Source of the DNA: Desulfovibrionaceae bacterium
GTDB lineage: Bacteria; Desulfobacterota; Desulfovibrionia; Desulfovibrionales; Desulfovibrionaceae
Reading direction: 5' to 3'
DNA: 35,806 bases
NCBI GenBank assembly: GCA_031082225.1
Contig: JAVHLG010000039.1
Location: 1 to 35,806 of the forward strand
Shown here one piece after another: positions 1-7,510 of the stretch. A model generated the notes under the pieces. The model was not told the DNA's origin and did not search any database. It saw only the letters and a list, made by a program, of their open reading frames with translations. A program made the translations under genes and the position numbers. Position 1 is the stretch's first letter, and each line of letters opens with the position of its first letter.

Positions 1-15
1 GGGGGCGACGCCCCC
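1..15. terminator. GC hairpin at window edge
   Basis: A perfect 15-base dyad (GGGGGCG, A, CGCCCCC) lies 35 bases beyond the stop of the heme-pathway gene. It could be the stem of that gene's terminator, but the bases where a T-tract would lie on the minus strand are outside the window, so this is only suggestive. Confidence 0.25.
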
Positions 16-49
16 TCCCCGACTCGTCTCTCCCCCGCACTGCCCTGCC

Positions 50-1231
50 CTAGGGGCGAATCTCGTCGTCTGTCAGGTAGCAGGCGGGGTCTTCGGCCCA
101 GATATCGCCGTAGAAGGCCTCGGCCCGGGCCCGGAAGTTGCCGCCGCAGATATCGAGGTACTTGCAGGCAGCGCAGCGGCCGCCCACGTATTTTTTCTTG
201 TCTTTGAGCCTGGCCAGAAGTTCGATGTCCGGGTCGTCCCAGATCTGGGAGAAAGGCCGCTCAAGGACGTTGCCGAAGGTGTGGTTGCGCCAGAACTGGT
301 CGGCGTACACCGCGCCGTCCCAGGAGATGCAGCCGATGCCGCGCCCGGAATTGTTGCCTTCGTTGAAGGAGAGAAGCGTCTTGACCTCTTCGGCCCGGGC
401 CGGGTCTTCGCGCAAAAGGCGTTGCAGGACGTAGGGTCCGTCGGCGTGGTTGTCCACGGTGAGGACTTCCTTGGGCAGACCGGCGTCGAAAAGGGCCCTG
501 GTGCGGTCCATGATGAGGTCCACGGCGGCGCGGGTCTCGGCGTGGTCCAGGTCTTCCTTGATGAGCTCCGAGCCGCGTCCGGAATAGACTAGGTGGTAGA
601 AGCAGATGCGCGGGACATTCAGGTCGCGCACGAGGTCGAAAAGGACGGGAATCTCCGAGGCGTTGCGCTTGTTGATGGTGAAGCGCAGGCCGACCTTGAG
701 CCCCTCGTTTTGACAGTTTTCGATGCCGCGCAGGGCCTTTTTGAAGGCCCCGGGCACGCCCCGGAAGCGGTCGTGGATGTCTTCTCCGCCGTCAAGGGAG
801 ATGCCCACGTAGGACAGGCCCACGTTTTTGAGCTCCTTGGCCTTTTCCGGGGTGATGAGGGTGCCGTTGGTGGAGATGACGGCGCGCATGCCCTTGGACA
901 CGGCGTGGTGGGCCAGCTCCACCAAGTCCTTGCGCACCAGGGGTTCGCCGCCGGAAAAGAGCATGACCGGCGCGCCGTAGGCGGCCAGGTCGTCGATGAT
1001 GACCTTGGCCTGGGCGGTGTCGATGGCGTCTTTTCCGTGTTCGTCCAGGGCCTTGGCGTAGCAGTGGACGCATTTGAGGTTGCACCGGCGGGTCATGTTC
1101 CAGACCACGACGGGTTTTTTATCCTTGGAGAATTGGAGCAGATGGGAGGGCAGTTTTCCCGAATGGCGTCCGTAACGCAGGGCGTCCGAGGCCTCGACCC
1201 CGCCGCAGTACAGTTTGGAGATTCCGATCAT
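50..1231 (-). CDS. ahbC: radical SAM protein, probable 12,18-didecarboxysiroheme deacetylase AhbC
   Basis: Likely AhbC, the radical SAM enzyme that removes acetate side chains from didecarboxysiroheme to give Fe-coproporphyrin in the siroheme-dependent heme pathway of sulfate reducers and archaea. The 393-aa product has the radical SAM [4Fe-4S] motif CNLKCVHC (C50, C54, C57), a GGEPL segment and a C-terminal second-cluster cysteine set (C353, C356, C362, C384) like the SPASM/Twitch region of AhbC, AhbD and NirJ. The N-terminal stretch MIGISKLYCGG and the LRYGR...LPSHLLQFSKDKKP segment match what I recall of the AhbC/NirJ1 group. I chose the ATG at 1231, preceded by AAGGATG; a longer frame reaches 1363 but its first 44 residues are Pro/Ala-rich and unlike the family. 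The closely related AhbD or NirJ is the main alternative. No other heme gene is seen in the window. Confidence 0.8.
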   Translation of the reverse strand: MIGISKLYCGGVEASDALRYGRHSGKLPSHLLQFSKDKKPVVVWNMTRRCNLKCVHCYAKALDEHGKDAIDTAQAKVIIDDLAAYGAPVMLFSGGEPLVRKDLVELAHHAVSKGMRAVISTNGTLITPEKAKELKNVGLSYVGISLDGGEDIHDRFRGVPGAFKKALRGIENCQNEGLKVGLRFTINKRNASEIPVLFDLVRDLNVPRICFYHLVYSGRGSELIKEDLDHAETRAAVDLIMDRTRALFDAGLPKEVLTVDNHADGPYVLQRLLREDPARAEEVKTLLSFNEGNNSGRGIGCISWDGAVYADQFWRNHTFGNVLERPFSQIWDDPDIELLARLKDKKKYVGGRCAACKYLDICGGNFRARAEAFYGDIWAEDPACYLTDDEIRP

Positions 1232-1322
1232 GGGGCATCCTTTGCAGAGTGATGTGGGAGGCCGTGTTACACCATTTCCCGGCGGCGCGGTAGGGGAAAA
1301 GGGGGGGGCGGCCCAGCCGGGT

Positions 1323-3407
1323 TCAGCTCGTGGAGTTGCCCGACTGGCGCAGGAAGGCCTCAAAATCCGGAGCCGGAAGGGGACGGCTTACGAGATAGCC
1401 CTGGCATTCGTCGCAGCGCAGGCCCAAAAGGAAGTTAAACTGTTCCGGGGTCTCCACGCCCTCGGCCACTACGGCCAGGTCAAGCCCCCGGCACATGGAG
1501 ATGATGGTGGTGGTGATGGCGATGTCGCTGGGGTCGCGGGGGATGTCGCGGATGAAGGATCGGTCGATCTTGATGGCCGCAAGCGGCATTTTCTTCAGGT
1601 AATACAGGGAGGAATAGCCGGTTCCGAAGTCGTCGATGGAGGCCGAGACCCCCATTTCGGCCAACTGGCCGAGCATGTTCGCGGCCGTGGCGATGTTTTG
1701 CATGAGCACGGTTTCCGTGACCTCCACCTCCAGGCAGGCGGGGGGAAGGCCTGTGGCGCCAAGGACGCGGGCCACGAGTTCGGGGAGGTTGGTGTCGGAG
1801 AACTGCCGGGCCGAGAGATTGACCGAGACCTTGAGCGACAGGCCCGTGGCGGCGTTGATGGCTGCGGTGCGGGCGCAGGCCGTTTCCAGGACGAATTCCC
1901 CCAGCGGCACGATAAGGCCGGTCTCCTCAGCCAGGGGAATGAACTCCATGGGCGGCACCAGCATTCCCGGTTCGCGCCGCCAGCGCACCAGGGCCTCCAT
2001 GCCCACGGTGCGCATGTTCACGAAGGACAGCCGGGGCTGGTAGTGCACCAGGAACTCGCCGCGATCCAGGGCCCGGCGCAGCCCGGCCTCCAGGTTGAAG
2101 CGCCTTGTGACGGCCTCGTTCATCTGCGGGGTGAAAAGCTGGTAGGCGTTTTTGCCCTGCTCCTTGGCCCGGTACATGGCCAGGTCGGCGTTTTTGATGA
2201 GCGCGTCCTGGGTATGGCCATCCTCGGGGAAGATGCTGATGCCCACGCTGGCCGTAAGCACCAGTTCACGCCCGTCCACATGGAACGGCTGGCGAAAGCT
2301 GTCGAGGATGCGCTCGGCCACGCGCACGGCGTCGCGCTCGTTGTCAAGCTCGCCCAACATGACCATGAACTCGTCCCCGCCAGGCCGGGCCACGGTGTCC
2401 TCGGGCCGCAACATGCCGCTGATGCGCCGGGCTGCGGCCTTGAGCAACTCGTCGCCCATGGCGTGGCCCATGGTGTCGTTGATGTTTTTGAAGTTGTCCA
2501 GGTCGAAGCAGATGACCCCGAGCTTGTGCCCGGCCCGGGCGGCGTGGGAGATGGCCTTTTCCAGAAGGTCGGACAAAAGGAGCCGGTTGGGCAGATTGGT
2601 CAGGGCGTCATGGGAGGCCTGATGGAGGATCTTGTCCTCCTTGCGTTTCATCTCGCTGATGTCGTGGAACACGGCCACGTAATGGGTGGTGCGGCCGCGA
2701 TCCTTGATGGCGCTGATGGACAGCCATTCGGGATAGGCCTCGCCGCTTTTGCGGCGGTTCCATATCTCGCCGGACCACTGGCCCTTCTTGATGATCTCGG
2801 ACCACATGGCCTTGTAGAATTCGGGGGGATGGCGGTCGGACTTGAGGATGCGGGGATTTTGGCCCAGGGCCTCGGCGGCCGTGTAGCCGGTGATCAGCGT
2901 AAAGGCCGGATTCACGGAGACAATGTCCCCGCGATGGTCGGTGACGGTGATGCCCTCCAGGGCGTTGTCGAAGACCTTTTCGAAGAGCTTGAGGCGCTGT
3001 TCGGCCAGCCTGCGGTCAGTCACGTCCCGGGCGAAGGCGGCCACGAACTCCTCGCCCCCCACGTTCTGGAAATTGGCCGAGACCTCCACCGGAAACGAAC
3101 GTCCGTCCCGGGCGACGTGGACGACATCGTAGAGGGCGCTTTTCTCGACCTGCAACTGTTCCCAGCGCGCCTCCCACAGGGCCGGGTTCAGGGTCCGGTC
3201 CACCTGGAAGACGGTCATCTGTAACAGTTCATCGCGGGTCCAGCCCAGCATCCGGCAGGCCGTGGCGTTGACGTAGGCGAAGCAGCCCCGCTTGTCGATC
3301 CAGTAGACGGGCTCGGCGGCCTGATCGACTGAAAATTGCAGGAAGCGGGTGAACTGCTCGTCCGTAAGCCGCAAGACGCAGTCGTGACTCGGCCTGTCGT
3401 CGTCCAT
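1323..3407 (-). CDS. PAS-PAS-GGDEF-EAL cyclic-di-GMP signalling protein
   Basis: A 694-aa cytoplasmic sensor with two PAS domains (about residues 15-130 and 140-260, each followed by a PAC-like segment), a GGDEF diguanylate cyclase domain and an EAL phosphodiesterase domain. The cyclase active-site motif GGDEF is intact at 342-346, and an I-site RPED lies five residues before it, so product inhibition is plausible. The phosphodiesterase side keeps EALVRW (EAL at 471-473), EVTET, DDFGTGYSSL, KIDRSFI and AEGVE, so both activities look possible from motifs alone; which dominates cannot be read from sequence. No membrane segment or signal peptide is visible. The ligand of the PAS domains is unknown; no cofactor-binding residue was identified. 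It is a single-gene unit, 340 bases downstream of the preceding lipoprotein gene. Given the flagellar genes nearby, a role in the motility-to-sessile switch is possible but is inference. Confidence 0.93.
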   Translation of the reverse strand: MDDDRPSHDCVLRLTDEQFTRFLQFSVDQAAEPVYWIDKRGCFAYVNATACRMLGWTRDELLQMTVFQVDRTLNPALWEARWEQLQVEKSALYDVVHVARDGRSFPVEVSANFQNVGGEEFVAAFARDVTDRRLAEQRLKLFEKVFDNALEGITVTDHRGDIVSVNPAFTLITGYTAAEALGQNPRILKSDRHPPEFYKAMWSEIIKKGQWSGEIWNRRKSGEAYPEWLSISAIKDRGRTTHYVAVFHDISEMKRKEDKILHQASHDALTNLPNRLLLSDLLEKAISHAARAGHKLGVICFDLDNFKNINDTMGHAMGDELLKAAARRISGMLRPEDTVARPGGDEFMVMLGELDNERDAVRVAERILDSFRQPFHVDGRELVLTASVGISIFPEDGHTQDALIKNADLAMYRAKEQGKNAYQLFTPQMNEAVTRRFNLEAGLRRALDRGEFLVHYQPRLSFVNMRTVGMEALVRWRREPGMLVPPMEFIPLAEETGLIVPLGEFVLETACARTAAINAATGLSLKVSVNLSARQFSDTNLPELVARVLGATGLPPACLEVEVTETVLMQNIATAANMLGQLAEMGVSASIDDFGTGYSSLYYLKKMPLAAIKIDRSFIRDIPRDPSDIAITTTIISMCRGLDLAVVAEGVETPEQFNFLLGLRCDECQGYLVSRPLPAPDFEAFLRQSGNSTS

Positions 3408-3541
3408 GACGTCATCTCATAGTTTGCGGCGCGACGATGGGCGCGGTTTCGCCGTAAAGCCCGAAACCGTCGGCGCTCGTGTCGTGTACTCGAAATCAGG
3501 GCACACGAATTATGAAATCAATGGCTTGAAAATACTGACCT

Positions 3542-3572
3542 TTTATAAACATTTCCGTGTTTTCCAAAACAC
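3542..3572 (-). promoter_or_regulatory. AT-rich promoter-like stretch with a dyad
   Basis: The 341-base gap before the GGDEF-EAL gene contains a markedly AT-rich patch. On the minus strand it has TATAAA (3542-3547) with a weak TTTTGG 16 bases upstream, and a dyad GTGTTTT-CC-AAAACAC (3557-3572, plus-strand reading) overlapping that -35. This could be a sigma-70 promoter with an operator, but the distance to the start codon (about 130 bases) and the weak -35 make it uncertain. I see nothing else definite in 3408-3748. Confidence 0.3.
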
Positions 3573-3748
3573 CCGACACGAACTGATGGCCCTCGTGCCG
3601 GACGCCACGGCGCCGCTCCCGGAATTCGGGGAGACGGCCTGGGCGTCCGGAAAAACACCCTGGACCGCCGTATGGGCGCATGAGGTGCATTCTGCACTTT
3701 TCCCAGTGGCCGCGTCCAGATATATTGCAGGCCCGGCCACGCGCCCGG

Positions 3749-4456
3749 CTACTGGACCGGAGGCGGCGGCGCGGGATTGGGGGAGGCCGGGGGCGGCGGC
3801 TTGTGGCCGTAGTTCCAGTTGACCACCGTGCCCCCCATGTCCGCCGCCAGGACCGTGGTCACGGCGTACACGGGATCTTCGGGCATGCGGTTTTGCTTGG
3901 CGAAGAAGATGTAGTCCCGGGTCAGGCCGGTCTCGATGCGGCCGCCATGGGCCATGGACCACAGCCTCTCCCCGGTGGCCACGTCGAAGATCTCGATGGA
4001 CAGGGACACGGAGGTGTCGCCGCGCGTGCCGCCGGACAACAGATAGGTCACGTTTCCGGTGACCAGGAGATCCACGCCCCGCTTGCGGGCCAGGGCCACG
4101 GCCTGGGGATGGCTCAGGGGAACCTGGCTCTGCTCGTAGAGGAACTTGGGGAATACCCGGTCGCGGGTCCAGGTCTGCCAGACGTACTTGGTGACCTGGT
4201 CCCCCAGAAGCTTCATGTAATTGATGTTCTGGGTCAGTTGAAAGGGCACGATCATGGCCGTCATGGGCGATCCGGGCGAGGCCAGGGGCTCCACGTAGAA
4301 GTCGGGATTCTCCCGCTTGACCCAGGCGTCCACGCTGACGATGGACAGGCTGGTCAGGCGGGGCTCCACGGAGCAGGAGACCAGAAAAAGGGCCAGCGTC
4401 AAAAAAAGGACGGCGAAACCGCCCCTTGTCTTGGATTCGAGGGGAGTGGCGGACAT
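3749..4456 (-). CDS. putative lipoprotein with CsgG/LpoB-like fold features
   Basis: A 235-aa predicted lipoprotein: hydrophobic segment AVLFLTLALFLVSC with a lipobox (LVSC, modified Cys near residue 28). The mature part has a VDLLVTGNVTYLLSGG segment followed by SLSIEIFDVATGERLWS, a pattern seen in CsgG, LpoB and FlgO-type lipoproteins, where a beta-strand rich domain sits at the membrane. This resemblance is by eye and the family assignment is an inference. The C-terminus is a short proline-rich tail (PPPPASPNPAPPPPVQ). Start ATG at 4456 follows a G-rich ribosome site. It is the last gene of a three-gene minus-strand set, 34 bases after the 111-aa gene. Function is not known; an envelope assembly or peptidoglycan-related role would fit the fold class. 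Confidence 0.75.
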   Translation of the reverse strand: MSATPLESKTRGGFAVLFLTLALFLVSCSVEPRLTSLSIVSVDAWVKRENPDFYVEPLASPGSPMTAMIVPFQLTQNINYMKLLGDQVTKYVWQTWTRDRVFPKFLYEQSQVPLSHPQAVALARKRGVDLLVTGNVTYLLSGGTRGDTSVSLSIEIFDVATGERLWSMAHGGRIETGLTRDYIFFAKQNRMPEDPVYAVTTVLAADMGGTVVNWNYGHKPPPPASPNPAPPPPVQ

Positions 4457-4490
4457 AAAACCCCCGGGCGTTGTGGCTGCGCTGGCCGCC

Positions 4491-4826
4491 TCATTGCCGC
4501 ATGGTGGTTGGCACGGGGGCGTCGCAGACCGTTTTGAGCAACTGATCCCTGGACGACAGCAGGCTTTCGCGAAGTTCCAGCCTTTTTTTGGGAGGCAGCA
4601 TGCGAAATTCGGGCCGACCGGTCATGCGGGCCAGGTCGTCCATCTCCCGCCGGATGCGCTTGACCCGAAGCTGGAAGGCGTGTTCGTCCGGCTTGATCCT
4701 GGCGGCGATGTCCGCCAGTTCCACCAGTTCGCCCGCCAGGGCGCGGAACGACTCGGGGTGGATGTCCCGGGCCTTCTGCCGCCTGGCGGCCAGCTCCCGT
4801 AGCATGTGCTTGAACCATTCGATCAT
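4491..4826 (-). CDS. small helical protein of unknown function
   Basis: I do not recognise this 111-aa protein. It begins MIEWFKHMLRELAARRQKA, is rich in Arg, Glu and Leu with heptad-like spacing, and is probably all-helical and cytoplasmic. There is no signal peptide or membrane segment. The frame extends upstream to 4946, but the extra 40 residues are Cys/Ser/Pro-rich and overlap the preceding gene. The ATG at 4826, with GGGAG upstream, sits 19 bases after the stop of the zinc-ribbon/Yip1 gene and is the better start. Position between that gene and the lipoprotein gene suggests co-transcription and a shared envelope-related task, which is inference. Confidence 0.7.
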   Translation of the reverse strand: MIEWFKHMLRELAARRQKARDIHPESFRALAGELVELADIAARIKPDEHAFQLRVKRIRREMDDLARMTGRPEFRMLPPKKRLELRESLLSSRDQLLKTVCDAPVPTTMRQ

Positions 4827-4845
4827 GGACGCGCTCCCATGGGCC

Positions 4846-6408
4846 TCAGCCTCCGCTGGAAAGACTGTGCAACATCCCGAGTAACAGGAACAGATACAGG
4901 GACCACTTGATGAGCACCACGGCCAGGGCCTGAGAATAGGCTGCACCGTGGACCTTTTTCAGGCCGATGGCCTGCAGCGTCATATACCAGATAAGGATCA
5001 CCGGCGAGAGCAACTGTCCGGCCACGGGCACGGCCGAAAGCACCGTGGGCGCGGCGCTGTAGCACATGACCCGGAAGGTCTCCTCGAATTTCTTGCTGTT
5101 CCCGCGCAGGAGCATGAGCAGAAGATGCGTCAGCCCTGCGTCCAGGAAGATGCCTGCGGCCATAAAGACCGGCACCATGACCAGAAGGATCAAAAACCCG
5201 ATGCCCGGCACCCCGGCCATGGCGGCCAGGGCGTCGGTCTGGCCCGTGTCCGCGAGTTTGGCCCGGACGCCCAGGATGGCCCAGAGAAAATCCACCAGGA
5301 GCAAAAATTCGCTCAGAAGCAGGTTGAAGACCATGGCCTTGCCCTTGCCCCGGCCAGGGGGCATGGACTCGAAAAATTCCACGGGCTGGAAAAGAATGCT
5401 TTTAAGCGTCAGCACCAGTCCCGGAAAAAATCCATAGACGTCGGGACGTTCCCAGGGCACCTCGCCTTGTGCGGCCTCGTCCGGCCGCCTCGGCGCAAAT
5501 CCCCCGGACGCTCCCGGCCAGTCCCCATCCGGTTCTCCGACTCCGGGCCCGGCGTCCGGCCCGGCGTCCCTTTCGGCAGACTGGTCATGATCCGCCCGGA
5601 TGGAGGGCCTGGCGGCGGCCGTGTCGCCGGGGGCCGGGGCCCCGGACGGGGCGTCCCCGGCGGAACCGTCCGATTCCTGTCCGGCGTCGCGCCCGGAGGT
5701 TTCCTGGACCAATGGATCCGCGGCGTTGCGGGGAGGGTTCGCCGCAGGGGGCGGGCCGGATCTGCCGGGCGGCATGGGACGCGGCGCGTCCTCATCGTCC
5801 ATGGCCTGGAGCCTGGCCCAGATGTCGCGCACGCCGTTTGACGCCTGCCCGGGGTCCGGGCGCGGCTCCGGCCGCGTCGGCGCAACGGCGGCCACATCCA
5901 CGCGCAGGCGTTCGTCCTCGTGCTCCGGCCGGGCCGGGGCGTCCTGGACCGCCGGATGCGACGCCCTTTGGGAAGGCGGGAGGGGCTCGGACGCAGGGGG
6001 GACGTCCTCGGCCGGGGCCGACGGCTCCCAGTGGGCCGACGGCGGCGGAAACACGCGACCGCGTTCCCGGGGAGACTCGGCCTCGGGACGGCTGCCCGTG
6101 GCCACGTTTTGGCGTCCATCGTAGCGCGCCGCGCCGCCGGGTTCAGAAAAACGGCGCTCCTGCCCCGGAAAACGCGGCATATCGTCGAGACCGACGCGCG
6201 CCCGATGTCCGCCCCCCGCCTCACCGGCAAAACCGGTATCGGATGCGGGCGGATCATGGGCGACGGCGGAAGGGTCGAAACCGTCGTCGAAATGGCGGAA
6301 ACGGAAGCGATGCCTGCACTTGGGACAGGTGGCCACGGCGGTCGAGGCGGGCACCTTCTCGTCAGGCACGTCCCGGCTGAAGCCGCATTCTGGACAGGTG
6401 ATGCGCAT
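4846..6408 (-). CDS. zinc-ribbon, disordered linker, Yip1-like membrane protein
   Basis: A 520-aa protein in three parts. Residues 1-35 form an MJ0042-type zinc ribbon with CPEC and CPKC knuckles (C5, C8, C28, C31). Residues about 40-325 are low-complexity, rich in Pro, Ala, Asp, Glu and Arg and almost certainly disordered. Residues about 330-515 are hydrophobic with about five membrane helices and resemble the bacterial Yip1/DUF1282-like domain: a soluble lead-in (VYGFFPGLVLTLKSILFQP), then helices around LLLSEFLLLVDFLWAIL, FLILLVMVPVFMAAGIFL, and a terminal helix VVLIKWSLYLFLLLGML. The zinc ribbon would face the cytoplasm. The start at 6408 is preceded by AGGGAG. It is the first gene of a three-gene set with short gaps (19 and 34 bases). 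Such zinc-ribbon/Yip1 fusions are known in deltaproteobacteria but have no defined role. The long linker is unusual. Confidence 0.8.
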   Translation of the reverse strand: MRITCPECGFSRDVPDEKVPASTAVATCPKCRHRFRFRHFDDGFDPSAVAHDPPASDTGFAGEAGGGHRARVGLDDMPRFPGQERRFSEPGGAARYDGRQNVATGSRPEAESPRERGRVFPPPSAHWEPSAPAEDVPPASEPLPPSQRASHPAVQDAPARPEHEDERLRVDVAAVAPTRPEPRPDPGQASNGVRDIWARLQAMDDEDAPRPMPPGRSGPPPAANPPRNAADPLVQETSGRDAGQESDGSAGDAPSGAPAPGDTAAARPSIRADHDQSAERDAGPDAGPGVGEPDGDWPGASGGFAPRRPDEAAQGEVPWERPDVYGFFPGLVLTLKSILFQPVEFFESMPPGRGKGKAMVFNLLLSEFLLLVDFLWAILGVRAKLADTGQTDALAAMAGVPGIGFLILLVMVPVFMAAGIFLDAGLTHLLLMLLRGNSKKFEETFRVMCYSAAPTVLSAVPVAGQLLSPVILIWYMTLQAIGLKKVHGAAYSQALAVVLIKWSLYLFLLLGMLHSLSSGG

Positions 6409-6616
6409 TGGTCTCCCTGAAAAAAAGCCGACCGATCACGAATCCCCCAAATCCAGACCGGCCGCGTTTCCTGGAGATGTTAGCCCGTCCCCGCGCGCAA
6501 AGCAACCGTGGCGGATGCCTGGCGGCGGACACCTGGGTACTGCAGGGAGGGAGGCCGGTCAGGGTTGCGAATGGGACAATCTGCGGCCCTGGGCCTTGCA
6601 GGGCGGTCTAGCCGGT

Positions 6617-6656
6617 CCCGGTCCGGGGTCGGCAGGGCATGACGCCCCGGACCGGG
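6617..6656 (-). terminator. 12-bp perfect hairpin after fliS
   Basis: CCCGGTCCGGGG (6617-6628) pairs perfectly with CCCCGGACCGGG (6645-6656) across a 16-base loop, about 45 bases beyond the fliS stop. There is no T-tract on the minus strand, so it is either an atypical terminator or an mRNA 3'-end stabiliser for the flagellar block. Confidence 0.4.
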
Positions 6657-6700
6657 CGATCGAAACGGTACTGGTCACGGCACGAGGTGCGGCATGCGCC

Positions 6701-7474
6701 TCACGATGCGCTTTTCTGCTCCCGGGCCGTGGCGTAGGCTGCAAACGCCCGCCGCATCGGACTGCGGGTCTGGGGCGGCGGCATGGGGGCCTGGGACGGT
6801 TCCGGAGACGCCTGGGGCGGCTCGGAAGACGACGCCGCGACGGGACGCGGTCCGGCGGCGGGTGGCGCGGCGACCAGAGGCGGCGCGGAAGGCGCGGCGA
6901 CGGATGGGGACGATCCCGGGGCAGACGGCGCGGACGCCTGGGCGGACAGGGACGGTGCGGCCTGCGCCGGTGCGGCCCGCCTGCCGAATCCGGGGAAGGC
7001 CAGGGGGGATTTGCCTGGCGACGTCTGGCCGTCAGCCCGGGCCATGACAGGCGGCGCAACGCCGTAGGAGGCGCTCTTGGGCTGGGGCGCGGGGACCGGC
7101 TGGCCCGTGACCTCGGCGTTGGCGGCGCGGAAGGCGTCGCGCAGCCCGGCGAGAATCCTCATGACCTCGTCGATGATGGCCGTGTCCATCTTCAGATTGG
7201 CCTGCAGGAGCTTTGTGCTGCAAATGAAGTAGAGTTTTTGCAGATTGTCGGCCAACTCCCCGCCCTTTTGGGCGTTGAGGCTCGATTGCAGTTCGGCCAG
7301 GATGTCCAGGGCCCGGGAGATGAGGATGCCCTTTTGGGCATAGTCCCTGGCGGCAATTTTTTCCTTGGCCTGCCCGAGAAACTTGATCGCCCCGTCATAG
7401 AGCAGAATCAAAATGTCGCCCTGGCTGGTGGTGTTCACCTGGGTCTTGAGATAGGCCTTGGCGGCTGTCTGCAT
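6701..7474 (-). CDS. fliS: flagellin export chaperone FliS with long disordered tail
   Basis: FliS binds the C-terminal end of flagellin in the cytoplasm and prevents its premature polymerisation before export. Residues 1-125 match the family: AAKAYLKTQV, then ILLYDGAIKFLGQAKEKI, a long helix ending KGILISRALDILAELQSSL, and YFICSTKLLQANLKMD, consistent with the helical bundle. The family is usually about 120-135 aa; this protein is 257 aa. The extra C-terminal half (about 130-257) is rich in Pro, Ala, Ser and Gln with no hydrophobic core and looks disordered, ending in a basic MRRAFAAYATAREQKSAS segment. The start at 7474 has GGAG 13 bases upstream, in a run also seen before fliD. It lies 36 bases after fliD and is probably co-transcribed with it. 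Confidence 0.9.
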   Translation of the reverse strand: MQTAAKAYLKTQVNTTSQGDILILLYDGAIKFLGQAKEKIAARDYAQKGILISRALDILAELQSSLNAQKGGELADNLQKLYFICSTKLLQANLKMDTAIIDEVMRILAGLRDAFRAANAEVTGQPVPAPQPKSASYGVAPPVMARADGQTSPGKSPLAFPGFGRRAAPAQAAPSLSAQASAPSAPGSSPSVAAPSAPPLVAAPPAAGPRPVAASSSEPPQASPEPSQAPMPPPQTRSPMRRAFAAYATAREQKSAS

Positions 7475-7510
7475 AACCTGCTTCTCCGTTCCGCTTCCTG
7501 TCTGCCCCGG

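Noticed and set aside
1215-3224. Long plus-strand frame of 669 codons opposite the GGDEF-EAL gene
   Set aside because: It is a shadow of the high third-position GC of the real gene; His/Gly/Asp-rich, no family motif, no ribosome site.
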